DNA of 64,000 bases, taken from Hericium rajendrae. Its lineage: Eukaryota; Basidiomycota; Agaricomycetes; Russulales; Hericiaceae. The number at the start of each line of letters is the position of its first letter. Position 1 is the stretch's first letter. Below the pieces are notes generated by a model. It did no database searches, was not told where the DNA came from, and worked only from the letters and a program-made list of their open reading frames with translations. The translations under genes and the position numbers were made by a program. This document shows positions 1 through 11,290 of this stretch, one piece after another. The stretch is taken from NCBI GenBank assembly GCA_033439255.1, contig CM065884.1, positions 1,240,001 to 1,304,000 of the forward strand. The letters are read 5' to 3'.

Positions 1-76
1 CGAGGGCCTTCTCTGGCTTGCCCTGCCTAACGACCTTCCAGGCGATCTGTGTTTTCGGGAGTTGTGCCGTGCTCAT
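1..76 (-). CDS. Zinc-type alcohol dehydrogenase / MDR oxidoreductase, N-terminal fragment
   Basis: Only the first 25 codons lie in the window; the gene runs off the left edge. The minus-strand reading begins MSTAQLPKTQIAWKVVRQG and continues GKPEKAL. This resembles the N-terminus of fungal zinc-binding alcohol dehydrogenases of the medium-chain (MDR) superfamily, which use NAD(P) to interconvert alcohols and carbonyls in the cytosol. The start is the first ATG in an open frame and is followed directly by the family-like segment. No catalytic or cofactor motif is included, so substrate cannot be judged. It is divergent from CRM1, sharing an upstream region of about 0.8 kb. The assignment rests on a short stretch and is moderate. 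Confidence 0.55.
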   Translation of the reverse strand, partial: MSTAQLPKTQIAWKVVRQGKPEKAL

Positions 77-895
77 GGTGATAACAAGGAAATGAATGTT
101 TACCTGGCCAGGCTCAGAGCTCGAGGTTTTAAAGGCCCCGCTTATTTCTCGCGCTGGCGCGCTCAAAGGTCAGCGTAGCCGCAACGCAGGCCGCGGGCAA
201 GCCCAAAGAGAGGCCCACGATGTTGATTAATTCATTGATGATTGCCCTTGAAACTGACGTGCGTGAGTGCACGCCGCCCGAGGATCCTAAGCCGAGGTGC
301 ACGACACAACGTACTTGCGTTACTAGTATGTGAGTAGGTGAGTAACCTGCCGACCGGCGGGACACGAACTTGAAGCGTGGACAGTGATTATACAGAAAAT
401 AAAACAACGAGAAACGCGGAATGGCCAGATCGACAAAGAAATAGAAGGCGCTTACAAAAGCCAGCACCGCCAGTACCTAATTGCAGTGCTTACAGGAAGT
501 CCGCGTAAGAGAAGTGTTGCTTCCGGGGATACCCAACCGCATCGTATTGATGGCGTGCAAATGATCATCTAAGACGGATATTACTGGCGTCTACTTGCGC
601 GCAATTCGCATAGAAACGCTTGAGCGCTGATTCCTTACCAGTCGGGAATGAGTTGAGCAATAGCTAAAGACTGAGAGTACTGTGATTGAGTGAGAAATGA
701 CGAGTCGGGTCGCATGTGATCGGCGCTAAGATAAGCGCCGAGCGCATCTCGGTAAGGACCCTCTGCCCATCTCAACCGGTCAGTCTCAGCCACAGTCGCT
801 CTCTCCGACTTCCTCTTGCTCACTCTTTCAACTCTTCCTCACAACTTATCCATCTTACCACCACGTCCCATTCTACTCCATAGCGTCTCACAATC
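77..895. other. Intergenic region between divergent ADH-like gene and CRM1
   Basis: This stretch should hold the promoters of both flanking genes. Short open frames on both strands show no recognisable domain. A pyrimidine-rich run (about 795-890) just before the CRM1 start is typical of fungal core promoters and 5' leaders. I see no repeat or RNA gene. Confidence 0.5.
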
Positions 896-3800
896 ATGGA
901 GGTAGGCTCTTTTTTTGCTTACTTCGACCTTAAGATCTGACTAAGACTCCTTAGACTCTACTCGATTTCTCGAGGGAGTTTGATGTCGCGCTCATGGACA
1001 ATGTGGTTATGACTTTGTACACAGGTTCAGGAGGGAAGGATGTGCGTTGCTTGATTTGTGGCAAACTTCCGAGCTGACCGTTTTTGTGTTTGGCGCCGTC
1101 CTTGTTCTCCAGCAACAAACCGCGCAACAGTTCCTCACGCAGTTCCAAGAACATCCGGATGCATGGACACGCGTTCCCGATATCATGGAAAGGTCGTCGT
1201 ACCCTCAGACCAAGGTGCGTTCTTGTTCTACGCGTTGCAAATGACAGGGCCACATTCATTCGCGTTCACAGTACATTGGCCTGCAAATCTTAGAGAAATT
1301 GATTAATACGCGGTGGAGGACTCTTCCTGAAGCTCAGAGACAAGGTAGGACGGCTATCTCCTCTTCCTTTATACTCTATGCTTATTCTGAAAAAGGTGTT
1401 CGAAACTTCGTCGTTGGTATCACCGTCAAACTCGCGTCGGATGAGGCAACGCTGAAGAAGGAGAAGACCTATATAAACAAGCTAAACTTGGCCCTCGTCC
1501 AGGTTTGGTGGCTGCGCGCTGAGATACGTCATGTGTGCTGATCGCATGTTTAGATCCTCAAACAAGAGTGGCCGCACAATTGGCCGACCTTCATCCCTGA
1601 GCTCGTCGAGTCGTGCAAGACCAACCTTTCTCTGTGCGAGAACAACATGGTCATCCTCAAGCTCCTTTCAGAAGAGATTTTCGACTATTCTGCAGAGGCG
1701 ATGACGCAGACAAAGATCAAGAACTTGAAGAACCAGATGTGCGGCGAGTTCTCTGAGATCTTCAAACTCTGCTCCGAGATCCTCGAAGAAGCGCAGAAGT
1801 CATCATTGGTCAAGGCGGCGCTCGAGACGCTTCTCAGGTTCTTGAACTGGATCCCGCTGGGATACATCTTCGAGACCACTATCGTCGACGTTCTTATTCA
1901 ACGCGTGAGTGACCACGGCGGCACCCCTTTCGCCTCAAGTACTGATATTATTCTTACAGTTTCTGGAAGTACCGGAATTTCGGAACATCACGCTGAAGTG
2001 CCTCGCTGAGGTTGCCGGACTCAATGTCGGCCCCGAATATGACCCCAAGTTCGTGTCATTATTCGAGATGGTTATGACTGCTGTAAATCGGATGGTCCCG
2101 CCAAACACGAACATCGCTCAGGCCTACGCACATTCCAACGATGCAGGGCAGGAATTCATTCTCAACCTTGCACTATTCCTTTCGAATTTTCTGCAGAACC
2201 ATCTGCGCACAGTCGAGACAGAGCAAACTCAAGATGTTCTCCTGAACGCTCACTTGTACATCGTTAAGATTTCGCAGGTCGATGAGCGCGAGATCTTCAA
2301 ATTTGCTTGGAGTACTGGCTTAAGCTTGTTGCCGAGCTCTATGATGAGATTCAGAGCTTGCCCATTGGCGACAGTGGGCTCCTGATGGGTCTCAGCTTAG
2401 GAGGAACCAGCGGTGCGCAAAGCATGCTGAATGGTGTTTCCTGCGGAAGAATATCTATTCGGATGTTTTGTCAAACCTTCGTTTAGTTGTCATCGAGAAG
2501 ATGGTCAAGCCAGAGGAGGTATGGATCGGGTTTATAACTCTTTTATCTACTTCCGTTTAACCTGTTATCCCAGGTCCTGATCGTTGAGAATGACGAAGGA
2601 GAAATTGTTCGCGAGTTCATGAAGGAGTCAGATACCATCGTTCTCTACAAGTCCATGCGTGAACTTCTCGTCTATCTCACCCATTTGGACGTTGCGGATA
2701 CCGAGACCATCTTGACTGAGAAACTTGCGAAGCAGGTTGACGGCTCTGAATGGTCATGGAACAACTTAAACACGCTTTGCTGGGCCATCGGTTCGATTTC
2801 TGGAGCAATGAGTAGGTTGACATTCGAGATACCTTGAGCACCAGTACTCACAGCTCGGCAATACAGACGAGGAGACCGAGAAGCGTTTCTTGGTTACGGT
2901 CATCAAGGACTTACTTGGCCTTTGCGAGATCAAACGCGGCAAGGACAACAAAGCCGTCGTCGCTTCCGACATCATGTACATCGTCGGACAGTATCCTCGA
3001 TTCCTCAAAGCACATTGGAAGTTCCTGAAGACAGTCGTCAACAAGCTCTTCGAGTTCATGCACGAAACGCATGAGGGTGTGCAAGACATGGCTTGTGACA
3101 CGTTCATCAAAATTGCGCAGAAGTGCCGGCGTCACTTCGTCATGCAGCAATCGGGAGAGCAGGAGCCCTTCGTCGACGAGATCTTGCGGCAGCTGCATCG
3201 TATCACGGTGGATCTGTCGCCGTTGCAGGTCCATACCTTTTATGAAGCTGTCGGCTATATGATTTCGGCGCAGCCGAACAAGCCTCAGCAGGAGAAGCTC
3301 ATTGCGAAGTTGATGGAGCTGCCGAATAATGCGGTTTGTTGATTTTCATCTCACTCTATTCGTACTTTATTCATATACGCATCTTTCGCAGTGGGATTCG
3401 CTCATGTCGCAAGCCTCGGCAAACATGGACGTCCTGAACAACGCGGACAACCTTCGTATCTTATCTAACGTCCTGAAGACTAATGTCGCGGCATGCACGT
3501 CGATAGGCAGCTTTTTTCTACCGCAAATCGGATTGATTTACCTTGACATGCTCGGTCTGTACCGGGCGGTCAGTGGTATCATTAGCGAGACGGTGGCGAA
3601 AGAGGGTGAGTCGTCATGTCTGCTACCTCATGATAGACAAGATATACTTACAGCTTGCCTCAGGTGAAATCGCCACGAAGACGCCGAAGGTCCGACACCT
3701 GCGGACAGTCAAGAAGGAAATCTTGAAGTTGGTTGAGACGTACATCAAGAAGGCCGAGGACCTCGAGTCGGTCAACGTCAACTTCATCCCTCCCTTATTG

Positions 3801-4906
3801 GACGCTATTCTCAGCGACTACAACCGCAATGTCCCCGAGGCTCGCGATGCCGAGGTGCTGAATGTGATGGCGACGATCACCTCACGGCTTGGGGTAAGCT
3901 TCCTGTTCACATCGGTGTGGGGACACATTTACTAAGGTTACCTGCAGGGTCTTCTCACCCCTCAAGTGTCGGCGATTTTGGACGCCGTGTTCGAACCGAC
4001 GCTGAGCATGATCAACCAGGACTTCGCGGAGTTCCCTGAGCACCGTGTCGGATTCTTCAAGCTCTTGCGTGCGATCAACTTGAACAACTTCCCAGGTGGG
4101 TTACTAGCAATGGCTGACCACATTGTTCTGACGTGTTGTTTCAGCTCTACTGAGCCTGCCGCCTGCCCAATTCAAGTTGTTCATGGACAGTATCGTTTGG
4201 GCTATTAAGCACACTATGAGAGATATTGCGGAGACTGGCCTTAACTGTGCGTCCATTTAATCCATCGCTTCAACCTCGGGTGCTGATAAATCATCCTGCA
4301 GTGTGCCTGGAAGTTATTAATAACTTCGCCGCCGCCGATCCACCCGTCGCGAATGCCTTCTTCCAGTCGTTCTACTTGAGCTTGCTCCAGGATGTTTTCT
4401 TCGTCCTGACGGACGCGGACCACAAGAGCGGGTTCAAGCTGCAGGCTTTGCTGCTCGGTCGCATGATCCAATTAGTCATGACCAATCAGATCCAGGCGCC
4501 GCTGTGGGATGTCACTACGGTCACGGATCCCAACATGACGAACCCCATATTCCTGCGGGAGTATACCGCGAACCTGCTGAAATCAGCATTCCCTCATGCA
4601 GCAAAGTACGTCTTCTCGCAATACTACTCTATCACGTTACTGAATTGTACTTTTCTATTCAGTACGGATATCAAAACTTTCGTCCTCAACCTATCGGAAT
4701 ACCACAGCGACACCAACCGCTTCAAGCTGGCCCTGCGCGACTTCCTCATTCAGCTCAAGGAGTTCTCCGACGACACCGCGGAGCTTTTCTTGGACGAGAA
4801 GGAGGCGGAAGCCGAGCTCAAGGCCCGCGCCGAGCGCGAGGCCGCGATGCTCATCCCCGGCATGCTCAAGCCGTCGCAGCTAGAAGACAAGGACGAGGAC
4901 CTCTAG
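896..4906 (+). CDS. CRM1: Exportin-1 / CRM1 nuclear export receptor
   Basis: CRM1 carries leucine-rich-NES cargo out of the nucleus in complex with Ran-GTP. Almost the whole protein can be read across about ten exons. Near the N-terminus LLDFSREFD and NVVMTLYTG match the family; later come [33 protein letters not shown], the cargo-groove region with [36 protein letters not shown], and the C-terminal [14 protein letters not shown]. The first coding exon appears to be only ATGGAG, followed by an intron of about 53 nt; the start is chosen because this joins directly to the family N-terminus. The groove cysteine equivalent to human Cys528 is present (codon 3094-3096). Two single-base frame changes (near 2301 and 2430) interrupt otherwise continuous homology and look like sequence errors. 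It is a single-copy essential gene in relatives, and identity is secure. Confidence 0.95.
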
Positions 4907-6281
4907 GCTGGTGTAGAACCTTATGGTGTACTGAATGACTATCCCCAACCCCCATCTACCTTCATGACATGCCATACTCTCCATTGCTGTGATCTCTCTA
5001 TTCGCTATTGTTGTTCGCACTACACCACACACACCATCCCCTCGTCCCGTCCCCGCCTCGCTCGCACCTAGCATCGTCTTACCCGCATGTAATTAACAGT
5101 GTTCACGTCGCTATTGTTGTCCAGTACGTGTGTCGTAGCATATTTTTGGATGTACCGATAGGCTATTAGTTAGGAAGAAGAATTTAAGTATTGTAGACAG
5201 CTTCGCGATCCTCCGTTACGCACCGTAACTCGTGGGTGTGGCCTTTGTAATTTGTCAATGGTGACAATTAGCAGGTGCATGTGTCAACACGCCATAACTC
5301 GGGAATAACTTGCGGCTCAAGATTGTGCTGTCTGAATCTGCTATAATACCCGTACGGCTCTGGGCATCAGGGCATCAACGACTGGGGAATATTTGTGGTA
5401 GGTGGGCTAAAATGAATCCGACCATGCAGAAGGCAGACTCACCGTCCAGACTCAACTCGGTCGACCGTGTGTCAATGGGAACGTGGCTCGCGACCACCAT
5501 GAAACCGGGCGGCGGGCATGCACATCACTGATCAAGGGTCCCAGCAATTTCATGGCCCAGTTTGGGGCCACTTGTTGACGTTGAGGCCTTGCGATCTCCA
5601 TGCCGATGCGCTGCGAGGACGGTGCTAGTTGTACTTAGCGGCCCTGATCAGTGACAGAAATCGTCCTTGGTCCACGACGAGCCGAGAGCCATCACGAGAT
5701 GTGACCCGCTTGAGCGTAAAAAAAATCTGGCATGTGTCGACGGTGACATACACGACTCATCGACTATAACAGCTCAGCCGCAGAGAAGCTCGCCCACGAG
5801 GAAATGACATGGCCATGCACTGAACATCCTCTGCGGATGCAATGCGTTCAGCCTGACTCGCATGGGAGATGTCGACAGGAAGAACCTTATCTTGCGCACA
5901 TGTTGCGGACTTGCCGCCCATATAACGACCTTGGAAGCATCTAGAAACAGTGATTAAGGAGGGAGTTGGACATGCGTTTGTGGCGTGCCTTCAGCCTCGC
6001 GGCCGCAATGAAAAATCGGTGGAAATTGACTCAGGAAGATCTAACAACACGGCGCCTCTTCGTGGATGTTTTCCAGTTGGACTATTGATCGATTTTTGAA
6101 GCCAGAAAGCGTAGAGTCAATCAGCGAGTCGATAGAATGCGGCGGCAGCGGTTGCGTAAGTTTGAAGCTCGAAGGTTTGACCGCGGGCGTTGCCGAGCAG
6201 TTGCTCGATTGAATCTTGCAAACAAGTAAAGTGCTTTGGAGATCCGTTCAAGTCAGTACACACCGCCGACCTGGTTCAGAC
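4907..6281. other. Intergenic region, CRM1 3' side to TMA20
   Basis: About 1.4 kb without a recognisable gene. The first 250 bp should contain the CRM1 3' UTR and the part nearest 6281 the TMA20 promoter. Open frames here are short and lack family features. I see no tandem repeat, tRNA or transposon end. Confidence 0.45.
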
Positions 6282-7023
6282 ATGTTCAAAAAGTGTGTGC
6301 CTTCCAATCTGTATGTGAACAAGGAACTGACTCATGACGCAGATTCCAGACCAGCACGGACATCTCTGGCCAGACCTCTGTCAAGTCCTCCGTTCAGCGA
6401 TCTATACGATCGAACATCCTTGCTCAGTGGAAGATAGACCCAGAGACATTAGAGGATATATGGCCGAAGAAGGAGTCGATCATCCACGTAAAATGGTCTG
6501 TCACTGTCCTCATGATATCCACTTTCATTGTCTTCCGCGACTTCGTGCTCAGCCAAAGCCAATGATAGCAGAGAACACATCTCGATATACACGCTGCATG
6601 GAGAGCCGCTCTTCTTCCAGCACTTCGACGGGCCTCTCTACCCGACTCTGCGATTACTTCACAAGTGTGCGTTCATTTACGCCTCGCGCTCTAGGGTCCC
6701 GCGAGCGCAACGCTGAACGGCCGCATATAGATCCCTTCATCCTGCCGCGTGTCCGCATTGACCGAGGAGCAATCCGCTTCCTGCTCAGCGGCGCACACAT
6801 GATGTGTCCGGGGATGACATCGGCGGGAGGATGGCTGCCTCCTGCAGATGCCGCGCTGCCCGCCGGCACTCCTATCGCCATCGATGCAGAGGGGAAAGAA
6901 CATTCCGTGGGCGTTGGGATCACGAAGCTCAGTACGGAGGAAATGAAGAAGGTGAACAAGGGCATAGGGGTCGAGTCCGTGACTTATCTCGGGGACGACT
7001 TCTGGGCGCTTCAGAAACTGTAA
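6282..7023 (+). CDS. TMA20: TMA20 / MCT-1 family translation factor with PUA domain
   Basis: TMA20 (MCTS1 in animals) pairs with TMA22/DENR on the 40S subunit and acts in ribosome recycling and re-initiation. Four exons can be joined with phase-consistent introns: a tiny first exon (ATGTTCAAAAA, 6282-6292), then exon 2 from 6343 carrying [14 protein letters not shown] and [11 protein letters not shown], a third starting with CREHIS, and a last one. The splice at 6670-6740 gives HKYPFILPR, as in the family. The PUA domain follows, with [14 protein letters not shown], then [19 protein letters not shown] near the C-terminus. The length of about 180 residues fits the family. An alternative start upstream is not needed, because MFKKF is the conserved N-terminus. 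It is followed after 0.9 kb by the DUF6589 gene. Confident. Confidence 0.92.
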
Positions 7024-7906
7024 GCTGAGGATACCAAAGTGGTTGTATTGATACGTGTATACGAAACAGTTCCTGAAGCTTATGACTTCTTGACGGCGTG
7101 GCCATGTCGCAGCTCGCTGTCACCCTGGCTGTGAGAGCAACTGACCGGCATTCAGACTAGGGACTCAGTACTCAGTATCGGTATCGCGACTGTCATGGGT
7201 CATATCTTGAACACCGAAAATCTCAACACAATCCACATGAAACTGATCACTCTCATCCATTTGTAGTGGTGAATCTGTAGGCGCTAACCTCTGCACGAAC
7301 CTGAAGGCTTACGGTGTCTTCTACACCGGCCGTGCTTGGCCGCTGATCAATACACCGGAGGATTCTCACCGGTCTCTTGATTCTAAAGGCAGGTGTAGAG
7401 TACCTTGGTTTAGAATCCCCCGTACGCTCTTCTGCCCGTACTAAGAAAGCGGGAGACATTGTCAGCTGAGCAATTCGTGATAATGATTTAGTATAGCATG
7501 ATTGAGATGGCTGTTCCTAATATTGCCCAGCCTGCTAGCTGCAGGGATGTCTGTGATGAATTTGACGTCTGAAAAGCACAAATGAACAATGAGAGGAAGT
7601 ACGCCGATGGGTCCCGCGGACCTCGTCCATCCAGGACATGCGTGGGAAAGTGAACCAAATTGAGTGAGTCGCGTTGATGCTGCTTCGCGTCAATGGAAGG
7701 CACTAGTCTCCAAGCAGACCCTATAAACACTCCTTCTACTTTAGGTTGGGGTGGCAGTCGTGTATAAGGGTCTGCTTTTAGTCGCGGGGGTCTTACCGTC
7801 TCGCGGCATATCTCTAGCACGTGACTTAGATAGCCCTGTATTGAGCAATGCACTCGTCTTAATTAGGAAGCCAGGCACCCCCTCCTCCTCATCCTGCTGG
7901 TCAAAA
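7024..7906. other. Intergenic region upstream of the DUF6589-type gene
   Basis: Nearly 0.9 kb with no supported gene. The open frame of the DUF6589-type gene extends upstream to an ATG at 7751, but the ATG at 7907 is followed by a more typical Ser/Thr/Pro-rich N-terminus. I looked for inverted repeats matching the far side of the helicase (13662-13855), which would mark a transposon, and saw none by eye. Confidence 0.4.
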
Positions 7907-10900
7907 ATGCCTAGAATTCCATTGTCGCCTCAGAAAAACATTACAAACACATCAGCGACAACCTCGCATGTCACCCGAAACACCACAGCAACTTCCGTCC
8001 CGATACTTGGCCACGATGTGTCTCAGACATCCACTTCCGATGAGCTTCCGACGTTATGGCACAACGCACTGGACAGTCCATTATTTCCAACCATCTGCGA
8101 GATATTAGCTGCAGCAGCTCGTGGAGAAATTTCTCTGGAAACCAGGACACGTACCGAAGCCACTCCACCCAAGCAGGGTCCTACCCCACCAGCATCAGAC
8201 TCGACAAAGAGCCAACTCCCTGCCGAAGATGCGGAGAAGGTGACAAGGGTCTATCGAAGGGTTTCAGATAAGTTGGACCTTATCGGTGAAGCTCTCAAGG
8301 AGGTAGACTGGTCCCTAGGTGACTTTCTACATTATCTTTCTGAGGAAAACCTGAAGACTCGCAGCGGAAAGGACGAACCACGCTCTGAGAGTAGTTCTCG
8401 ATATCTCAGTGAATTTCTACTAGGCCGCAATACCCACCATGCTATCGACATTGTGGATGCATGGTTCAAGCACTCATATGGCCGTCCAAAGGGTGAGGAG
8501 AGAGATATGATGTACTCAACAGACGTGCCAGCAAAGGATATCAAAGGGGCCCGCGCCGCGATCTCTTCATTTGCGGCACAGTTAGTCGAGAAGCAGCTTG
8601 TTCGGGAGATGGAGAATGTGATCAAGCCGTCGAGTGGTCTTCATGTTATTGCCCAAAGCAAGACTGGAAAACACGCACTGGACTGGGAGCGCCTTGGGCC
8701 CGAGCTCTTCAACGATGTTGCCGCAATTCTTCAGGAACATCAGCCTCTAGCGTGGCACCTTCTTATCCAAATGGCTAGCCGTCGTCCTCGCGTGCGTGAA
8801 GGAGAAGTGCTTAATCGTGAACAGCGCCCTGTCGAACCGGTGAGATCTCGTACAGTCCTTATCTGCAATGAAGACTTACCTGCATCGCAGATCATCACGG
8901 ATGTTCTAAGCCGCATCGCATACTCACGGTCCAATCGAGCCAAACTTCTTCCCATGGCGCACGGTATGCATCACTTCGCAAGTGGGGCACACTCAAGCTT
9001 GTATCGCATCAATAGCAGGCTGGCCACCATGCCCGCATACTCAACGATTCGCGGCGCGCTTGTTGACATGGCGAAGAAGGAAGCGGCGCATGTCCGAGAG
9101 CTTGGAAAATCTGAGAAAGCTTGGTTTCGACTGGTTACCGACAACGTACAGCGGTTCTCGAAGCGCTGGGAGCCCTCCATGACACGGCAGTCACAGATGT
9201 TGAAGGGGATGGCCGCTACCGCAATCAAGGTGGATGACATCGACCCGAAAGCATGGGACCTGGACGATAAGCTGGCAAGGCTGGCGAAGAATGAACGTCT
9301 TGACGTTACAGCGCACTGGTTTCTTTCACAGGTCGATAATCGTCATCTTGAAGACGTCAAGGTCCTGCAATGGATTCAAACATTAGTACGCTATGTTCCG
9401 GCACTATCAAAGTACCGTAAGCACATCAATACCTTATACCATACGCGCGTGCGAAAGACAGCACCCGAAACCGTAACGAAGACTGAGGTCTATCCTCTAA
9501 CCCCGACGGAGAAGGATGAAGGCGTCACTGCGGAGCTCAAGGAGGCATTTGTTGAGTTCTTGGAACAGATTGGTCAGACAGAAGACACTTACCTGCGACG
9601 AATTATCATTGCCGGCGGAGATGGCATGACCTACGAAAAACTGCTGCAGATCAAAAAATATCTTCAGTTCCACGGAGATAACTTCCAGAGCCTAGCTATT
9701 CTCGAACCTCTGCTCGAGCTATGGCACACGCAATGGACAGAGTTGTGTCGGATTTTCCAGACTCACTGGCATGAAGACATATCGAAAGACCCCTCGAGCC
9801 TTGGTCATAGCGCATCGAAAATAGGATGGAAGCCCCCTTCGAACCTTGCCAAAGTGGACTATTATCCCGGAACACGCATGGCATATACGGTATTGGATGC
9901 ACGCCTATTGGACTGTTGGCGGTGCGTGTCCACAGGGAAACGTTGCACGCCTTCGCTAATTTATCATTGTTAGTATCTATCACGGAGTCGAGGATCTATT
10001 CACGCACTTCGAAGCGCTTGAAAGCGCAGGAGCCCTACCCTCATTTGAAGAGCTAGAGAGAGCAGCCGTCAAGCTTTGTCGGTCGTATACATGCGCACGG
10101 GCCTTTGAGCGTGCACTTCATGGCGAAGAACGATGCGGGCGGTATGCCGTTCCCGATGGCTCACCATGGACACCGCGACCCGAGGCACATCTTGATGCTA
10201 GCAAAGTCACTCTGAAAAAGGGCAGCAATCGCGCAGGACAGGGACGTGCTCGCCCAGGTAGCTCCAAACGTGGTAAAAAGGTGATCAGTGAGGATCCCAT
10301 AAATCAATCTCCAACCGTACCTTTCACGGGAGATCGAGTCCTTGCTCAATCGTGCCGTCTCATGGATGACTTGATGATCTCCAGAGAAGCAGCTTACGCC
10401 GTGGCGGTTGGCGATGCCGGCCGTGTTTACGAATGCCTGAAGGTACGTCCATATGAAATCCAACCTTCAGCTTGCCAAATGACGCTGGCATGCAGCTATG
10501 GCTTTTCACATTTGCGGGATCCAATCATAGCAAGTATACAACTTACCTGATGGAATTGATTGCCTCTCTGGAGTTGGAAAGTAGCCCGAGTCTCCGCGCA
10601 GCGATATTTCGTACATGGCTTGTCAATCCATCTGGCAGACCTGGGCACTACCTTGAAGCTGATCTGCTACAAGAGCATTTCAACAAAGCGCTAGAAGAGC
10701 TGGTTCAGCGGAAGGACATCGGGTTTGATGATAGCTTCCTTACCACAGTTGCTGCCCGAAACATGCACCACCTGCAGGAACTTCCGAACGCGATGGAAGA
10801 AGGTCTTGGACTGAAACGGCGGTCGGATGAGCACTCCTCCCCAGCGAACCGCGCAGAGATCGTCACTCTGCTCCGAGTGTACCGCGAGGTCGAGCTGCAT

Positions 10901-11203
10901 CATTGGCGGCATGGACGAACATATGGCGAGCATGATCTCGACGATCACACTCGTGGCCTCAATGCTCTGTTGGGAGGGCGCGTGGATAAATGGAAAACTG
11001 AGACGAGCGCCGATCGAGGACTCACCAATCGGACGTCAAGGCCCGAAGAAGTACCCAATGTTGAGCACTCAGATGATGAAGAAGACGATGAAGAAGAATG
11101 GCCGCTTACTCGCGGCCAAAAATACGTGGTGGACGGAGAACTTTGTATTGATATTGACGAGATGGCACTGAGCTCCGTCGACGTCGACAGTGCCTTGGGC
11201 TAA
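7907..11203 (+). CDS. DUF6589-type protein of unknown function
   Basis: A three-exon model (7907-9921, 9974-10442, 10496-11203) stays in frame and gives about 1063 residues. The N-terminal 70 residues are Ser/Thr/Pro-rich. The middle is helical and charged. Residues from about 560 onward carry GGDGMTYEKLLQIKKYLQFH, then LARLLDCWR-like and LWLFTFAGSNHSKYTTYLME segments. I associate these with the DUF6589 family, which is abundant and often multi-copy in Agaricomycetes. The tail is acidic (DDEEDDEEEW). Function is unknown; the multi-copy habit and a helicase partner suggest a mobile or selfish role, but that is inference. Its stop lies only about 90-230 bp from the 3' end of the convergent helicase. 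No signal peptide or membrane segment is apparent. Family naming is from memory and not verified. Confidence 0.7.
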
Positions 11204-11290
11204 AATGGTATGGTATATATCTATCTGAAACTTACGATATCCCATTTTCTTTGTTATCCTAAAATGAATTGAATAAAGTGCCTGCGTATT

